From positions 74,979,558-75,043,557 of the forward strand of contig NW_026262668.1 in the NCBI RefSeq assembly GCF_021869535.1: a DNA stretch of 64,000 bases, read 5' to 3'. Below the pieces are notes generated by a model, which saw only the letters and a program-made list of their open reading frames with translations, was not told where the DNA came from and did not search any database. The translations under genes were made by a program, and so were the position numbers. The stretch comes from Mytilus californianus (taxonomy: Eukaryota > Mollusca > Bivalvia > Mytilida > Mytilidae). Shown one piece after another: positions 1-13,400 of this stretch (positions are counted from its first letter, which is position 1; every line of letters begins with the position of its first letter).

Positions 1-1341
1 AGGAGTAAAGGCTTCTCATTAGTAGCCTGAATTGATAAACAGACTTATTTATCTCTTTATTGCTGATGAAAAAATTACTTCTAATCAATTGAGCTTCCAC
101 TGATTTTTGTTTTGATCAATCCCCTACAGGTTCATGAAAAATGTAATTGTAGTTTCAGTGAAGATTTTGCTGATTTGACAATCTGAATCCTGATGAAACA
201 TGGATGATAACTGCCTCTCTTGACCAAGTTTTACATCTGAATGGAACCAAATGAGGTTGTTTGAAGTGGACTTTCCATACATCATGACTAAAGAGGTTTA
301 AAGAAGATGAAAAAGTGAATGGAAATAGGTGCTACTTATACTACAATGTTTGCAATCGATTAATATTAACTGAGGATCCTTTGTAAAGGGTCTTTAAAGT
401 TTAATCAACAATCCTTAAATTTGAAAACATTTCTCCTTTTTAGTTCTGAGAAGATTTTGGAAAATTTGCCAAACAGAACCAAACATTGCTTCTAGGGGCA
501 TTTTTAACATTTTATCTGAACTAAAAGGAAAACAAGATGTGTCCATAGGTCACCATGCTCACTCAAACTATAACATTTTCATGTTTAGTGAACTGTGGAA
601 TCTTTGTTAAAACCCTTATTGGGCACACATATTACAAAATTCACTGAATCATGTGTACTAACTTCAAGTTGATGTGACCAAAAACTACTCTAAACCAAAA
701 CTTCAGACATAATTTATAAAAGACCTTTCAATTAATATTATATCTGCTAATGGAGTTCGGTTCTAAATTTCGCCTGCTTGTTTCTTTTCTACACAATAAT
801 AAAGAAGTGCACCAAAACCCCCATGGGTATTTTCAAAAGTTGGCAGCTATGCCTTTCTAGATTTTAATGCATTCTTGGTAATATTATCAAAAGCATACAC
901 CAAAATGTTGATTGATTAATGATGTCCACATCAACTGAAATTCAACCAATAACATAATGTACAATGAAATTAACTATAATCCTTATGATTCTGAAATGTA
1001 GATAATGTAAAAGTAGAGACATTGAGGAATATTTAGGAGTCCATGAATATGAGTACAAAGAAAATCTCTTAGGATTACAAGTTGTAAGGTGCTAGTCTTT
1101 TTTAATGAATAGAAATGGTGTTTAATGAACCTGTCAGAATAATGTGTCCAGGATCATTTTAAGGCCAATAATTTGTCAAATAAAGGGATCCATTCTAAAT
1201 GCAAAATTGGGCTATATTTTCCTTAAAATGACATAGATAAATGACCCAATTCATAAATGATTTGACAGATGAAATAATTGTAATCAGAAACTCCATCAAA
1301 GGATTAGATAAGATCATTGCATTGATCTAATACAGACTTAC

Positions 1342-1442
1342 TTGGCACTGAGAGCAAGTGCTACTGCTCCTGACACCATAGGAGCTGCTGCTGAGTTCTG
1401 ATTAAAATATTCTGTAGATGTATTCCCGACATCCGTTGTTAC
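1342..1442 (-). CDS. Gene A exon 10: catalytic serine exon
   Basis: This exon has 101 nt, starts in phase 0 and ends with two bases of a Lys codon, acceptor TTTGTAG and donor GCCAA|GTAAGT. It encodes VTTDVGNTSTEYFNQ followed by NSAAAPMVSGAVALALSA. The Ser of NSAAAP is the nucleophile (residue 290). The residue before it is Asn rather than the usual Thr of GTSA. The next exon was not found in 1-1341 and is probably off the edge. Confidence 0.95.
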
Positions 1443-4400
1443 CTACAAAAAATAGTGAGTTCATATCTGCTATATATAAACAAGACAATGCCCAATTTGG
1501 CTTAGTAATGTTGAGTAATATACAATTTGAGTTTCATTACTGTTTAACCATCATCTTTTCTTGTGTGATTCAAAAAATAAGTTGTAGTTGCAATACTCTT
1601 AAATACAGGTTTCCCACTCAAATACCAAGCTTATGCAGAGGTTAAAACAAATTGTCTTCCACTGTTCAACTCTAATAATTTTTTTCCTATGGCTATTTAA
1701 ACATTTGAAACTACTGAAATTGCTATCTTAAATTTCCTTCCTGATTATTTATATAACCATTCTTCATAAAAACAATATTAAATTGAGCAATTGCAAGAAA
1801 ATTAAGTTATAAACACTTAAATAAATGTTTGGATGTTACAATTAAAATGTAATTAAATGCTTCGCTGAGCGCAGCCTGATACAACCGCAGAGGTCGAACC
1901 CTGAACAGTTGGGGCAAGTTTGGACACAACATTCAAGCTTGATACTGTCTGAATTTGGATTGTGATCAAATTTTGACATAATATAGGTTTCTGACACAAA
2001 ATAAATGTGGTCAAAGATCTTAAAAATTTGAAATGGGACATTTAATTTACCTAGTATGGTCAGATATCCAAAATCTAACAACATGGTTAGATTCAGCATA
2101 TAAAAAAACACCAAAAATTTAATTTTAGTTGAAATCAAACAAAGTTTAATTTTGGACCCTTCAAACCTTAATATGGACTTATTTGAAAACAGGGCCCAAA
2201 ATAAAAAATCTAAATGCACAATATGATTCAGCATATCATAGAGCCGCAATAATTCAGTTTTTGATGAAATCAAACAAATTTTAATTTTATACCCTTTTGA
2301 CCTCAATGTAGACCAATTTAAAAATGGGGCCCTATATCCAAAATAGTAATACAAGGTTAGAACCCCCAAAAATTAAAGACTTTAAATTAAACCCACTGAA
2401 ATTGGTTAAAAGATTTGTATTTATTTTCAATTGAAAATTTCTTGCTATTGCGCAATACTGTGCAATTGAAGATTTCTTGCTACTACGCAATACTGTGCAA
2501 TTGAAGATTTCTTGCTATTGCCCAATACTGTGCAACTGAAGATTTCTTGCTATTGCCCAAAACTGTGCTATTGCGCAATACTGTGCAATTGAAGATTTCT
2601 TGCTATTGCGCAATACTGTGCTGTTGTGCAATACTGTGCAATTGAAGATTTCTTGCTATTGCGCAATACTGTGCTGTTGTGCAATACTGTGCAATTGAAG
2701 ATTTCTTGCTATTGCGCAATACTGTGCAATTGAAGATTTCTTTTTGAATCTTTTTAATAAATTTGAAATTTCAAAAATTTTGAAGAAAAAAAATATGAAC
2801 CCATAAAAATAATTGGAAAAAAAATCCCCCCCAAACTTTTTTAACCCCCCCCCTCCCTCCCCCTTGGAGTAATTACTACCAAACTCAATCCCAGCCTTCC
2901 CTTTGTGGTATGGAACCTTGAAGTACAATTTTAGAGAGATCCATACACTAAAACACAAGTTATTGTCTGGAAACTAGTAAAATGTTTGTTTTGGCCCCTT
3001 TTTTGCCCCTTATTCCTAAATGTTTGGGGCAATTATCCCCAAACTCAATCCCAGCCTTTCATTTGTGATATAGAACCTTGTGGTACAATTTCAGAGAGAT
3101 CCATACACTTACACACAAGTTATTGTCTGGAAACTACAAAAATGCTTGTTTTTGGCCCCTAATTTCTAAACTGTTGGTACCATAACCCCCAAAATCAATC
3201 CCAACCTTCCTTTTGTGGTATTGAACCTTCTGGTAAACTTTCATAGAGATCCATTCACTTAAACTAAAGTTATTGTTGGGAAACCAAATGTGTCTTCGGA
3301 CAACGCCGACAACGACATCATAGCATTATACAAACGCAAAAATTTTTTTGCGGTAGTATAAAAACAGATCTTGAATTCATGATCAGATGAAATCTGCAAC
3401 CCCCCTTTAGATCCTTATCTAATGTCATATTCTTTGATATGTTCCACTTCATCATAAAAAAACATATACTTGTGTTTTTATTTCTGATAGATGACTGGAG
3501 TTAAACTCTTCAATTCTTGTTCTGTCACTCAAATAACTCTTCATAGTACTTTTTTTAATTGTTCATATGTCGAACCATTTAGCTGACTGATTTGGCCACA
3601 AAAAAAATCATTCTTATACAGGTAAAACCAGGATATACATACACTTATTTCCTATGAAATGAAATTAAACAGACAAAAAAATAGTCGGTATAGGATTGCA
3701 CATGATTGTCTGTCTATTTACATTTATATTTATGTTTGAAATAATCACATGACCAAAGGCAGTCTTAGAGGTCATTTGGACCTTTTGGACTTAGTTTTAG
3801 TATGCTATTAATCAAATATAAGAATTTGAGTTCAAATCAGTGAAAATGAATTTGACAGCTAATGTCCCTTTAATCTATGAAATCACAATCTTTACAATAC
3901 TTCACAGTTACTGAAATGAGTATCAGGAATCAGTGAGGTGGACAGTAATTGTTACAACAACTATGACTGAAATTTGACTGCTATCTAATTCTTTCAGTCA
4001 AATTGAGGCTAGTGAAAAAGAAAGGTTAAACTTATTTTGACTTGTGGAAGTTTAAACATAATTTTTGCCTTATTTGTGTATGAGCTTTGAATGTTTATAA
4101 TCTATATCATACATACTATTTTATGATGTTGGGCTCCACCCTTAGCAGTAAAAGCAGCTACCATCATGGCACTGCAGGGTTCTCCATTTGGAACTTTACT
4201 TAAATCATTCATAATTCCTGAAAACAATTATATACGCTGGTGTTTTTAAACACAGATGATATAAGCTACCAAAATAGCTCACCTGGCATAACATAGATTC
4301 ATAGTATAATCTGTGTTGACTTGTCTTGTAGATCGAGGAATCTTTGAAAAGACACTTAGTAGATATTTTTTTAGCATTTGGTTCAAAGTGGTTCTGCTGG

Positions 4401-7400
4401 TTCAAAGCTTAAGAATATTTGGGTGTTTAAACATGACAATTTGAATGATTTACAGTGGTCAATCATAGCAATTTTTTAATCTCAAATCCCATGGATGATT
4501 TCAGGTATATTATGTTAACTTGAATTAATGGATTCATTAAAACAGACATACTTTTATGGTTTTTTTTCATAAGAGATATGTAAACAAGAATTGTTCATAA
4601 AAGTTGGACACTTTATATACATGCATAGCTCACAAGGTATCCAGCTTCATGCACATACAATATATAACTATAACACCCTATGTACTCTATCAAAATTCAT
4701 GTATCAGTATAGCTATCTTATCATAAATCTAATGCAGATTAAATTAATCATAAAATAAATGAAAAATGTGTCCATGGGACACATATGCTGCCCCTGCTTG
4801 CATATAACTTTATAAAGGGACATAACTAGAGAACTGTAAAAGTGACACCACCCAAATTCGAACATTTTTTTGTTAAATGAAAATTTTATATTATGGATGG
4901 TTGAGGTTTGAAAAAATTGCCTCCTATCCACATCAGCCTATGTGTTTAAATCTGGTACAACCCTTTGTTAAAAGTTTAACATGTGGACTTTGCATGCAAA
5001 ATCTTATAAAAATCTATTGCATCATACATTTACTGTGGTTTTATTTTTATCTGATCACCAATGAGAATCCTTCATATTTGATATGATTTCCTTAAAATTT
5101 TGATGGATGTAGCTGCTTATTATATACTGATTATCTGGTACCTATGAAAAACTTAAGTATATACCTGCTACTGAAATTACATATCTATTGGTAACCAGTC
5201 TGTCATAAGCACAGCTGTCATGACTTAGTTCTGTTACATCACCACTGTTTCCTGTAGCAAAAACATAAACAGATCCAAGACCTCCTCTGCCCTGAAAGTT
5301 CAATAAATCTAGTAAATTACAGAAAAGATAATTATAGCATAACTACACACAGTTAAAAAAGCAAAAAACACGGAGGATAACTATGTATAAGACAAGAAAT
5401 GTACTTTAAAGTTCTCGACATTTTACCTTTGAACCAACTTTAAGGAGTGAAAATATGCAAAATTATAATATGACGTTCTTCAAACCCTTAAAGTACACAC
5501 CTGCGGTAAAATACGAATACATTGTATGTCTGCTGATTGGCGTAATGATTTGTTTTGGCAGTTTCATACATAAACAAACAACTGGATGTGCTAATAAATT
5601 GTTAAACGCCAGTTTTCATATTTAAAATAAAAGTAAGACTTATTAAATTTGTTCAATAATAAAGTAATCAATTAATCAATTATACAAATAAAATAGATAT
5701 AGGCCTAAAATATTTATTTGTGGTTTGTATTCACAAATACTTGTTGCATGATAAAAATCCAACCTTCTTCATTGGCCCACAGTGCCATATTAATGGAAGA
5801 AAGATCAATTCCTTCTTTTCCAACACAGTAATTACATTTTCATAATCATTTAACTTGATCCTAACCTGTCTTAGTATGTTTAGAATGTCACTAATTCAGT
5901 TTTCTTCGTCGTTTATGACAATATTAATATGTGTTCAATTACGGGAAGAGCAAATGCCTTCTCCTATAGTGCTTGGATAATTCATGGAATTCTTGAATTG
6001 ATATTGATTTTACCACAGGTTAGTCCTTTATGCCTAAAATACCAGAAAAGTAATACCTATATGAAATTCATTGAAGGGGAGATAATTACCTGAGTAGTTC
6101 CCCTTATGAATGCATCCTCTTGATTCTTCTCTAATTTGTATGTTTTAGTGCCAGTATGGAAATTAGCGAAACTGCAGGAGTAAACCTGAATACTATCCAT
6201 ATGATGATAGAATGCTGCCACATCAAACGTGTCCCATACAGCTGTAGAAGCTATCTTTATATCTAAAAAGGAGAAAATTAATTAAATACAGTCAAAATTA
6301 TATTAAAGGTGAACTTTGAGACCAGATAAAACCGATATTTTAAGAGAAGTGACCTTTCAGTTAAGGTTCAAAATACATTGGTATTCCTACAGCAGGATGA
6401 GGGTATCATGACAGGACAAGTTTTCTCTAAATACAGGTGACCTTTATAGCAGGTTTCACTGTACCTGTAAATTATACTTCTTTACTGATCTACAAGATAA
6501 ATACATGTCTTTTGAAAATGTAGCTTAAAAAAGATGAACTAACAGTCATGGTGGTTTTGTTGTTCCATGCCCACCTGGATTGCAGACAAGGCTTCCAAAA
6601 CGGTCATATATTCCAGATATTATACAAATGTCCGGTGAAAGTCCGGCTGGGCAAAGCATGAAACGGTCATCTACTTTTTAGTTTTCAAGGCTTTCTTAAA
6701 CGGATAGTAGCTACGATTTTCATTAAAATTATTTTTCTAATCTATATGCCGGATTTTGTACAAAAGGTTTATTTAGAATGAATAAAACCATCACTGAGAC
6801 GGTCATTTTAACATAATTCACGATCTTTTTGACCCAACCTTTTGCCTTTAACAGCCACACATTTCCGGTCATAAAAGTGGCTTGATCATTAAGTACTATC
6901 AAAACAACCCCTACTTTAATGCCTTCTCATTTTAATCACGGCTAATTAGTTGTCGAACAGCTGAAATTTACCTGTTCAGGTGACAGGTAAACTATTTTGA
7001 ACCGGACATTGATCGGTCTATTCAAAGTTATTTTCTAACATTTCAGCCGTTTGCATCTAATTACATGAATTATTTTAGTCAAAAAGATTTAAATTATCAG
7101 AAATATGTTTATAAATATGATTTGATGAAAAAATTAAAAAGGTGAAAATGAAAAATCTTCATAACCACGTTGTTTGAACCAGAGACATGTCTCTGTTTCA
7201 ACTAGTACACGTGTGCGCATGATCGGAGGTGTGAAATTTAATTATGCATCCTAATTTCTTCAAAAAATGCTTAAATTGTCATTGATACCTTTATCTCACG
7301 TTTATTTCGAACATTTTCTTGAAGAAATAACGTAGAAAGAGCTACTTACACTCATTCATGCTTTGCAAACGTACACGGAATTTACGTATCCTTCTCTGGT

Positions 7401-10400
7401 CCATGTTTTACCATTGTCAAGATAACATCCGGTATTAGATTTAAAAACGAAAGTAAAGTTTTTGACAACGTTATTTTGCACAAATAAAGAGTCTAAGGCA
7501 GATATAAGTACGCTGATGTTGCACACTTCGAATGATGCACTGCCAATATAACAGTTTACGTCAGAACTTCGAATTTGAATCAAAGAAAGTTTAAAATCGT
7601 TTTCTTTTAATGTCAATCATTGGGATGGTCAACTCGGCAACTGATTACCATAATTGCCTTTTGTTTATTTTGCCTTAAGGGATTAAAATCGGGATAATAT
7701 ATAAAATGTCCAGCTGGCTAAAAATAATTTTAGAAGCCCTGATTGCAGAGTGTAGATCCTATAAATTTGGTATTTCTTTGCATCTCTGTCACAGCATTAA
7801 GAACTAAGAGCAATAAACTGTTGACACAGAGATATGTCCTACCTATCTGCATAAAATTCAGAAAAAGACAATCTGATGGACAGCACCATTGCTTATTAAT
7901 TCAGTCCCTGGACCATGATCAGGTCCTGAAAATGGTTGACAAACTGAGACTTTCATTTAGTTATGTAACTTAATAGAAAATTTCATTGTTTATTGTAAGT
8001 AGTTCCAATCAATATATAACTTAAGCAGAAAAACTTAACATTGAAAATTGCTAATTAATTAAAAGTCACTGGACCATGTACTAGGGGTCAGGGCCTCAAA
8101 ATAGTCTTCCTCTTGATATGTACTGATAGTAATGCAACTTTATACAAAATATCATTGATCTATCACAAGTAGTTCTTATCAAACTAACTTCAGCAGAAAA
8201 TTTAACAATTGTTGACACTTGAGCCATCACCTTCATCGCGTGAAAAGCAATCCTTATGTTTCACTTTCCATTGTTGCAGGCGAGACAAAAACTGGTTAGA
8301 ATGAGTACTGGTAAGAATGACACATGGTATTCATTTTTCTAGAGACCAACATACAACTGACATAATTCAGACATATTATGTTGGTGTAGTACAAAGGATA
8401 GTAATATTAAGGGGTCTATTTTTGTGAGGTTAAATTTCACGATTTCTGGTGCAAAGCCTGTTAAGGAAGGTCTATTTTTGAGATATTTATCATTTTATAA
8501 TAATGCCTAAATTCATGAAAAGTAATCCACGTACTAAAATTTGCAGTTGACAGCATACTGGTAACAAAATGATTTATCCTTAATAATGCATATTAAATTG
8601 TGCACAGAGCTCACCTATTTATACCACTGCTCCCCATTTGCATAGAAAAGTTAATCTATCTTTTAAAATGAGAACCCCCCAAAAAAAAAATCAACTTGAT
8701 ATAATTTTGTACTAGGAGGTGCACAAAATCTCATTAGATACTAAGGACTATAATTTCATTGAAATCTAATGTCCTGTTTAGGAGGAGTAACCTTAGAACA
8801 ATGCAACAGATGAACAAACAAACAAACAAAACAGACACAATAGTCCCTATATACCCCAGGTTCAGTAAGCAGGGCTATAATAAAGGGGTAAAAAAATCTC
8901 TCAACATATGCTTCTTTAAAAGGGTACCTGCTATTTCAGACCCAAACGCAATCCCAATTGTAAAATTTTTATTCTTCAGAGCTCCTATAACACCAGCTAC
9001 CCTAGTACCATGTCTGCAAAAAAAAAAAAAGATTTAACAGTAATGATTATCAAGGCAATTGAGGTGCAATCACTATCTAAAATTTTCACTTACAACTGTA
9101 TACTTTTCAGTTATTTTAAAAACCTATGTTTATCTTTGTTTGATACAAATGTAGCCTTTCATGTTGTGTTTAAGCCTATATTTAATAACATCCACCTCAT
9201 TTTGTCTCTGGTGGAGAGTTGTCTCATCGCCAATCATACCAAATCTTATTTTTATATTACTTACAGCATAATACAACCATAGCATGCTTTAACTGGTACT
9301 TTCTAGGGTCAATTGAGTTAGGAAAATTGCAAAATACATATTACACATTTTCTTAGGTTTACTTAATGTAAGATATACCTAAAATATTTATTGCTAAATT
9401 TCCCTGGAGTATTTTTTAAGTTGCTATCTAAGATCTATGTTATTTTCTGTAGAAAGGACAAGGATAGGTTCCTTTAAGCATTTTTTACCATCAATGTATT
9501 TTCTTATGCTAACAAATAAGTGTATGCTTTTGTGTACCATTAAATCCATTGAACTTTAATTTGCATCCTCAAATAGATTACAAGAGTGGACATGCTTATA
9601 TATCCAACCTGTCTTAACAACTATAACAGCTGTTTAGTTGAAAGTCTCTCATAATCAAGGTTTTTATACATATTGATCACAAAAACTTAAATTTGATCAA
9701 CAATCCATGCAAATAAGTTCGAGGAAATAAGAGCCCTGTCAGATGGAAATGAAAACATTTATACAATGATTCTATACAACAAATATAGAAACCTATAACT
9801 TGTAGTAACTTAGAATCTGATATAATCATAAAAAGTAAACATGTAAAAGTTTATCAATGAACCATGAAAAGTAAACATGTAAAAGTTTATCAATGAACCA
9901 TGAAAAGCAAACATGTAAAAGTTTATCAATGAACCATGACAAGTAAACATGTAAAAGTTTATCAATGAACCATGAAAAGCAAACATGTAAAAGTTTATCA
10001 ATGAACCATGAAAAGTAAACATGTAAAAGTTTATCAATGAACCATGAAAAGTAAACATGTAAAAGTTTATCAATGAACCATGAAAAGTAAACATGTAAAA
10101 GTTTATCAATGAACCATGACAAGTAAACATGTAAAAGTTTATCAATGAACCATGAAAAAGCAAACATGTAAAAGTTTATCAATGAACCATGAAAAGTAAA
10201 CATGTAAAAGTTTATCAATGAACTATGAAAATGAGGACCAGGTCAAGAAGAATCTGTCAGATTAACAGTATAGTCCAAATAATTGCTCCATAGATTATAT
10301 ACTGTTGACCTATAACTTATAGTAACTCTGATAACAACCTAATCATGAAAACTTAACTGGAAGGAAATGAATATCCTAGCCTGTTAAGAGCAGAAAATAA

Positions 10401-13400
10401 ATAATTTTGCCCAAGACAGGATAATAATAATTATCTTACCATCTTTACATTTCTAGGAATATCATTGGTTAAAAGCAACCTTGTGGAGACCCTATATATT
10501 TAATATGGGGTTAGTAGGCGTGGTTTATTTTAATACCTGGTTAGAAGTTGTGTTTCATCCCTTTATAAAAACAACACGGTGTTGTGGAAAAATCTGAAAT
10601 GTTTCACCCTGACAACAGACAAAGAAATTGATGATGAACGATTGAAATAAATGCAGAAAACGCATTAAAAGCTAACAAGTTGTTATTGTTGGCATTAGTT
10701 TTTGTATAGACCTATGAAAGTAAGTTCTTTGTATTGAAGACTTGATCACTTTGATAGGCCATTATTCTAAATGCCACATTTTAAGATAGTCAGTATGAGA
10801 AATTGTTACACAGTGTACTACAATGCAGTAGCAAGTTAGCAATAGATAAGAATTAATAGTAAATCTGAAAAATATCCTCATCCCCCTTGCAAAATATCAA
10901 TTAGTTGTTCTCTAAATGTATAACGACTGTATCTGGCTACTCACTGAAATGATGCAACTGTTCCTCCATCAACATCACTAAAATCAAATCTTCTATTCTG
11001 CAATTATAAAATTAAAATAACTGTAAAATACTCACATAATTAACGCTTTCTGAACTTTTTCCAAGTTCATAAAATACAAAATATCTTATTTCACAAAAAA
11101 TATAAAATATTATATCATGACCAATATATAAATATTAATGGAACCAAAAATGTCTTCAGTAAGATGGTTAGGACATTATTTGGACTCTGTTGATTAGTTG
11201 TCTCATTGGCAATCCTACCATATCTCCTTATTTTATATCAATCTGTATTAACTAAGTCTGTTAATAATTAATAATATTTGCCTTTAAAAACCATTACCTT
11301 CTTTGACTGAATAACACTGTGAATATATGTATTATAACATTTTGTAAAGCATCTTTAGAACTGATTATGTAAGTGATTATTTAATGAAATATGAGGTATT
11401 GACCAATGAGAAAGAAAGCATATGACACAAAATAACAAAGTTATCTGGAGGGTAACAATAACATTCAATAACTTCAAAAAAAGAATAGTGTCTAATATAA
11501 TATGTCAAGCTCTAAATCGTCCTGAGTCTAAAAAAGTTTTTTTTAACAGAAACCATCATGGTTAAACTCTCCAACTTACAAAAAAAATCAAGACATGACA
11601 TATAAGACAGCCACTGTATGTGACCATGTAAAACTTACAATTTCCAAATCAATATGATTTTGAACACCTTTGTCCACCACGCCAACTGTAACACCAGTAC
11701 CATTAATACAACTTCTCCATGCAGGTAGAACATTCATGTCATACTTGTCTCCCACTGATTTGTTCTAAAATAATATGAAGTATCATAATTGTAGACTTAT
11801 GATTTAGGAATTGTGGTTAGATTATTTATAATGTAGCAAGGAAGGATGACATCAATGATACTACCATGACTAATTTAAAATGTTATAATATTATATATAT
11901 TCACTGATAAAATATTCCTTATGAACCAAGTTTAAGATGCAGGCAATGATAGGATCAAAATATTATTTAAACTCTAAAGTTACGCATTAGACAAACAACT
12001 AGTCTCTAAAGAAAGCCTATATCACTTACATTGTATTTATCATTAAAAGTACCAGTAATGAAAAATTAGGTTCTCAAGAGGCATGTTTATCAAGCTTGAT
12101 GATTCAAATTTGGTTTAAAATGGACTAATTTTTTAAGATGTGAAAGTTGTTCCATGAACTATGAAACACAAAATCCAATTCTGTTGAAATAAAGTATAAT
12201 AATTCTGAAATTTCATAAAATGAAAAATTTCTTTCGATCAAAGTTCAACCTTTTTTAATCAATAATAATTGATAATCTTTTACGTTGTTTTGTCTTTTTA
12301 TTCCATTTACCTAATGTTCCAAATCTTTAAGTGTTTCTTATTGCACTTGTGGTCCAAGTTTCTATATTTAGCAACAGAGGTGGCCATGTTTGATGGCAGT
12401 TGATTTGTCTATTACACAAAGTGTAATGCTATTTGGTCTTTCACATGATTTTTCACCATTCGATTATAGATTGTTTGTCTTAAGGAGGAGGTATTTTAAC
12501 ATGGTTTAGAGCCATGTTTTTTGCTTTTGAAATTGCAAAAATAGCGAAATGATTCAAACTTTTTAAAAATTACGTTAATTTTTACATAAATGACTGATTG
12601 ATATAATCTGGATTCTTTAGTGCAAAAAAGCTAGTTGTGATGGCACTTTGACATCATAAACATGTTAAAATTTACCTATTTAACCAAAAATGGCCATTTC
12701 ATGCAGATTTTTGGCATAATATATATGAGCGACAGTTTTACCCAAAAAGATATTCTACAGACATTTTATATCTCTGTCAGCAAAGATCTGAAATTTTTTT
12801 TCACACAATGTTGGTAATTTTTGAGCAACTTGAAAGTTGTGGTCCTTTTTTCAAACTGTCAAGTTTCATCAAAAACATTAAAGCCATAAATGAACTGGTA
12901 TTGACGGTTTCACAGCATTTTCATTGTGAAATTTCTTGCCGTTTTTGAAAAATTATTTATGGAATGCCAAACTTTATAAAGATGAAATGATTTTAATGAC
13001 CATAAACTGTAGATTTCTCAGGAATGTATCACCCTAATTTCAAATTTGAGAAATAAAATAAAAACCTAAACTTTCAATATGAACATAAATTATGAATGAT
13101 TCCTAATTCATCTACCGAGTTTGTCTTGTGTATCAAATGTCAGGATATCACCCTATTTTTAAATTGATTACCAGTAAGAGAATTTGAATATGACTGATAA
13201 AAGTTTCTATCATTTAATTTGGTAGAAATTATTTTCATTGCACCATTAAGTGTCTTATCTGGAGAGGCATTTGTATGCATATATATTATCAGATTATCTA
13301 ACAATACCAGAGTGAAAGGTCTTTACACAAAATGTAACCAAGAAAAATTAGAACATAATGGCAATTAAAAAACACAATCTCAATTAACATGATTAAATAT

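Noticed and set aside
1842-2958. Minus-strand open frames of 175 and 100 codons
   Set aside because: They fall in diverged tandem repeats, lack conserved domains, and overlap an intron of gene A.
9810-10218. Open frames of 117 and 130 codons on the minus strand
   Set aside because: They are translations of the 36-bp minisatellite in two frames, not proteins.
9829-10228. CRISPR-like array
   Set aside because: Units are directly adjacent with no spacers, and the DNA is eukaryotic.
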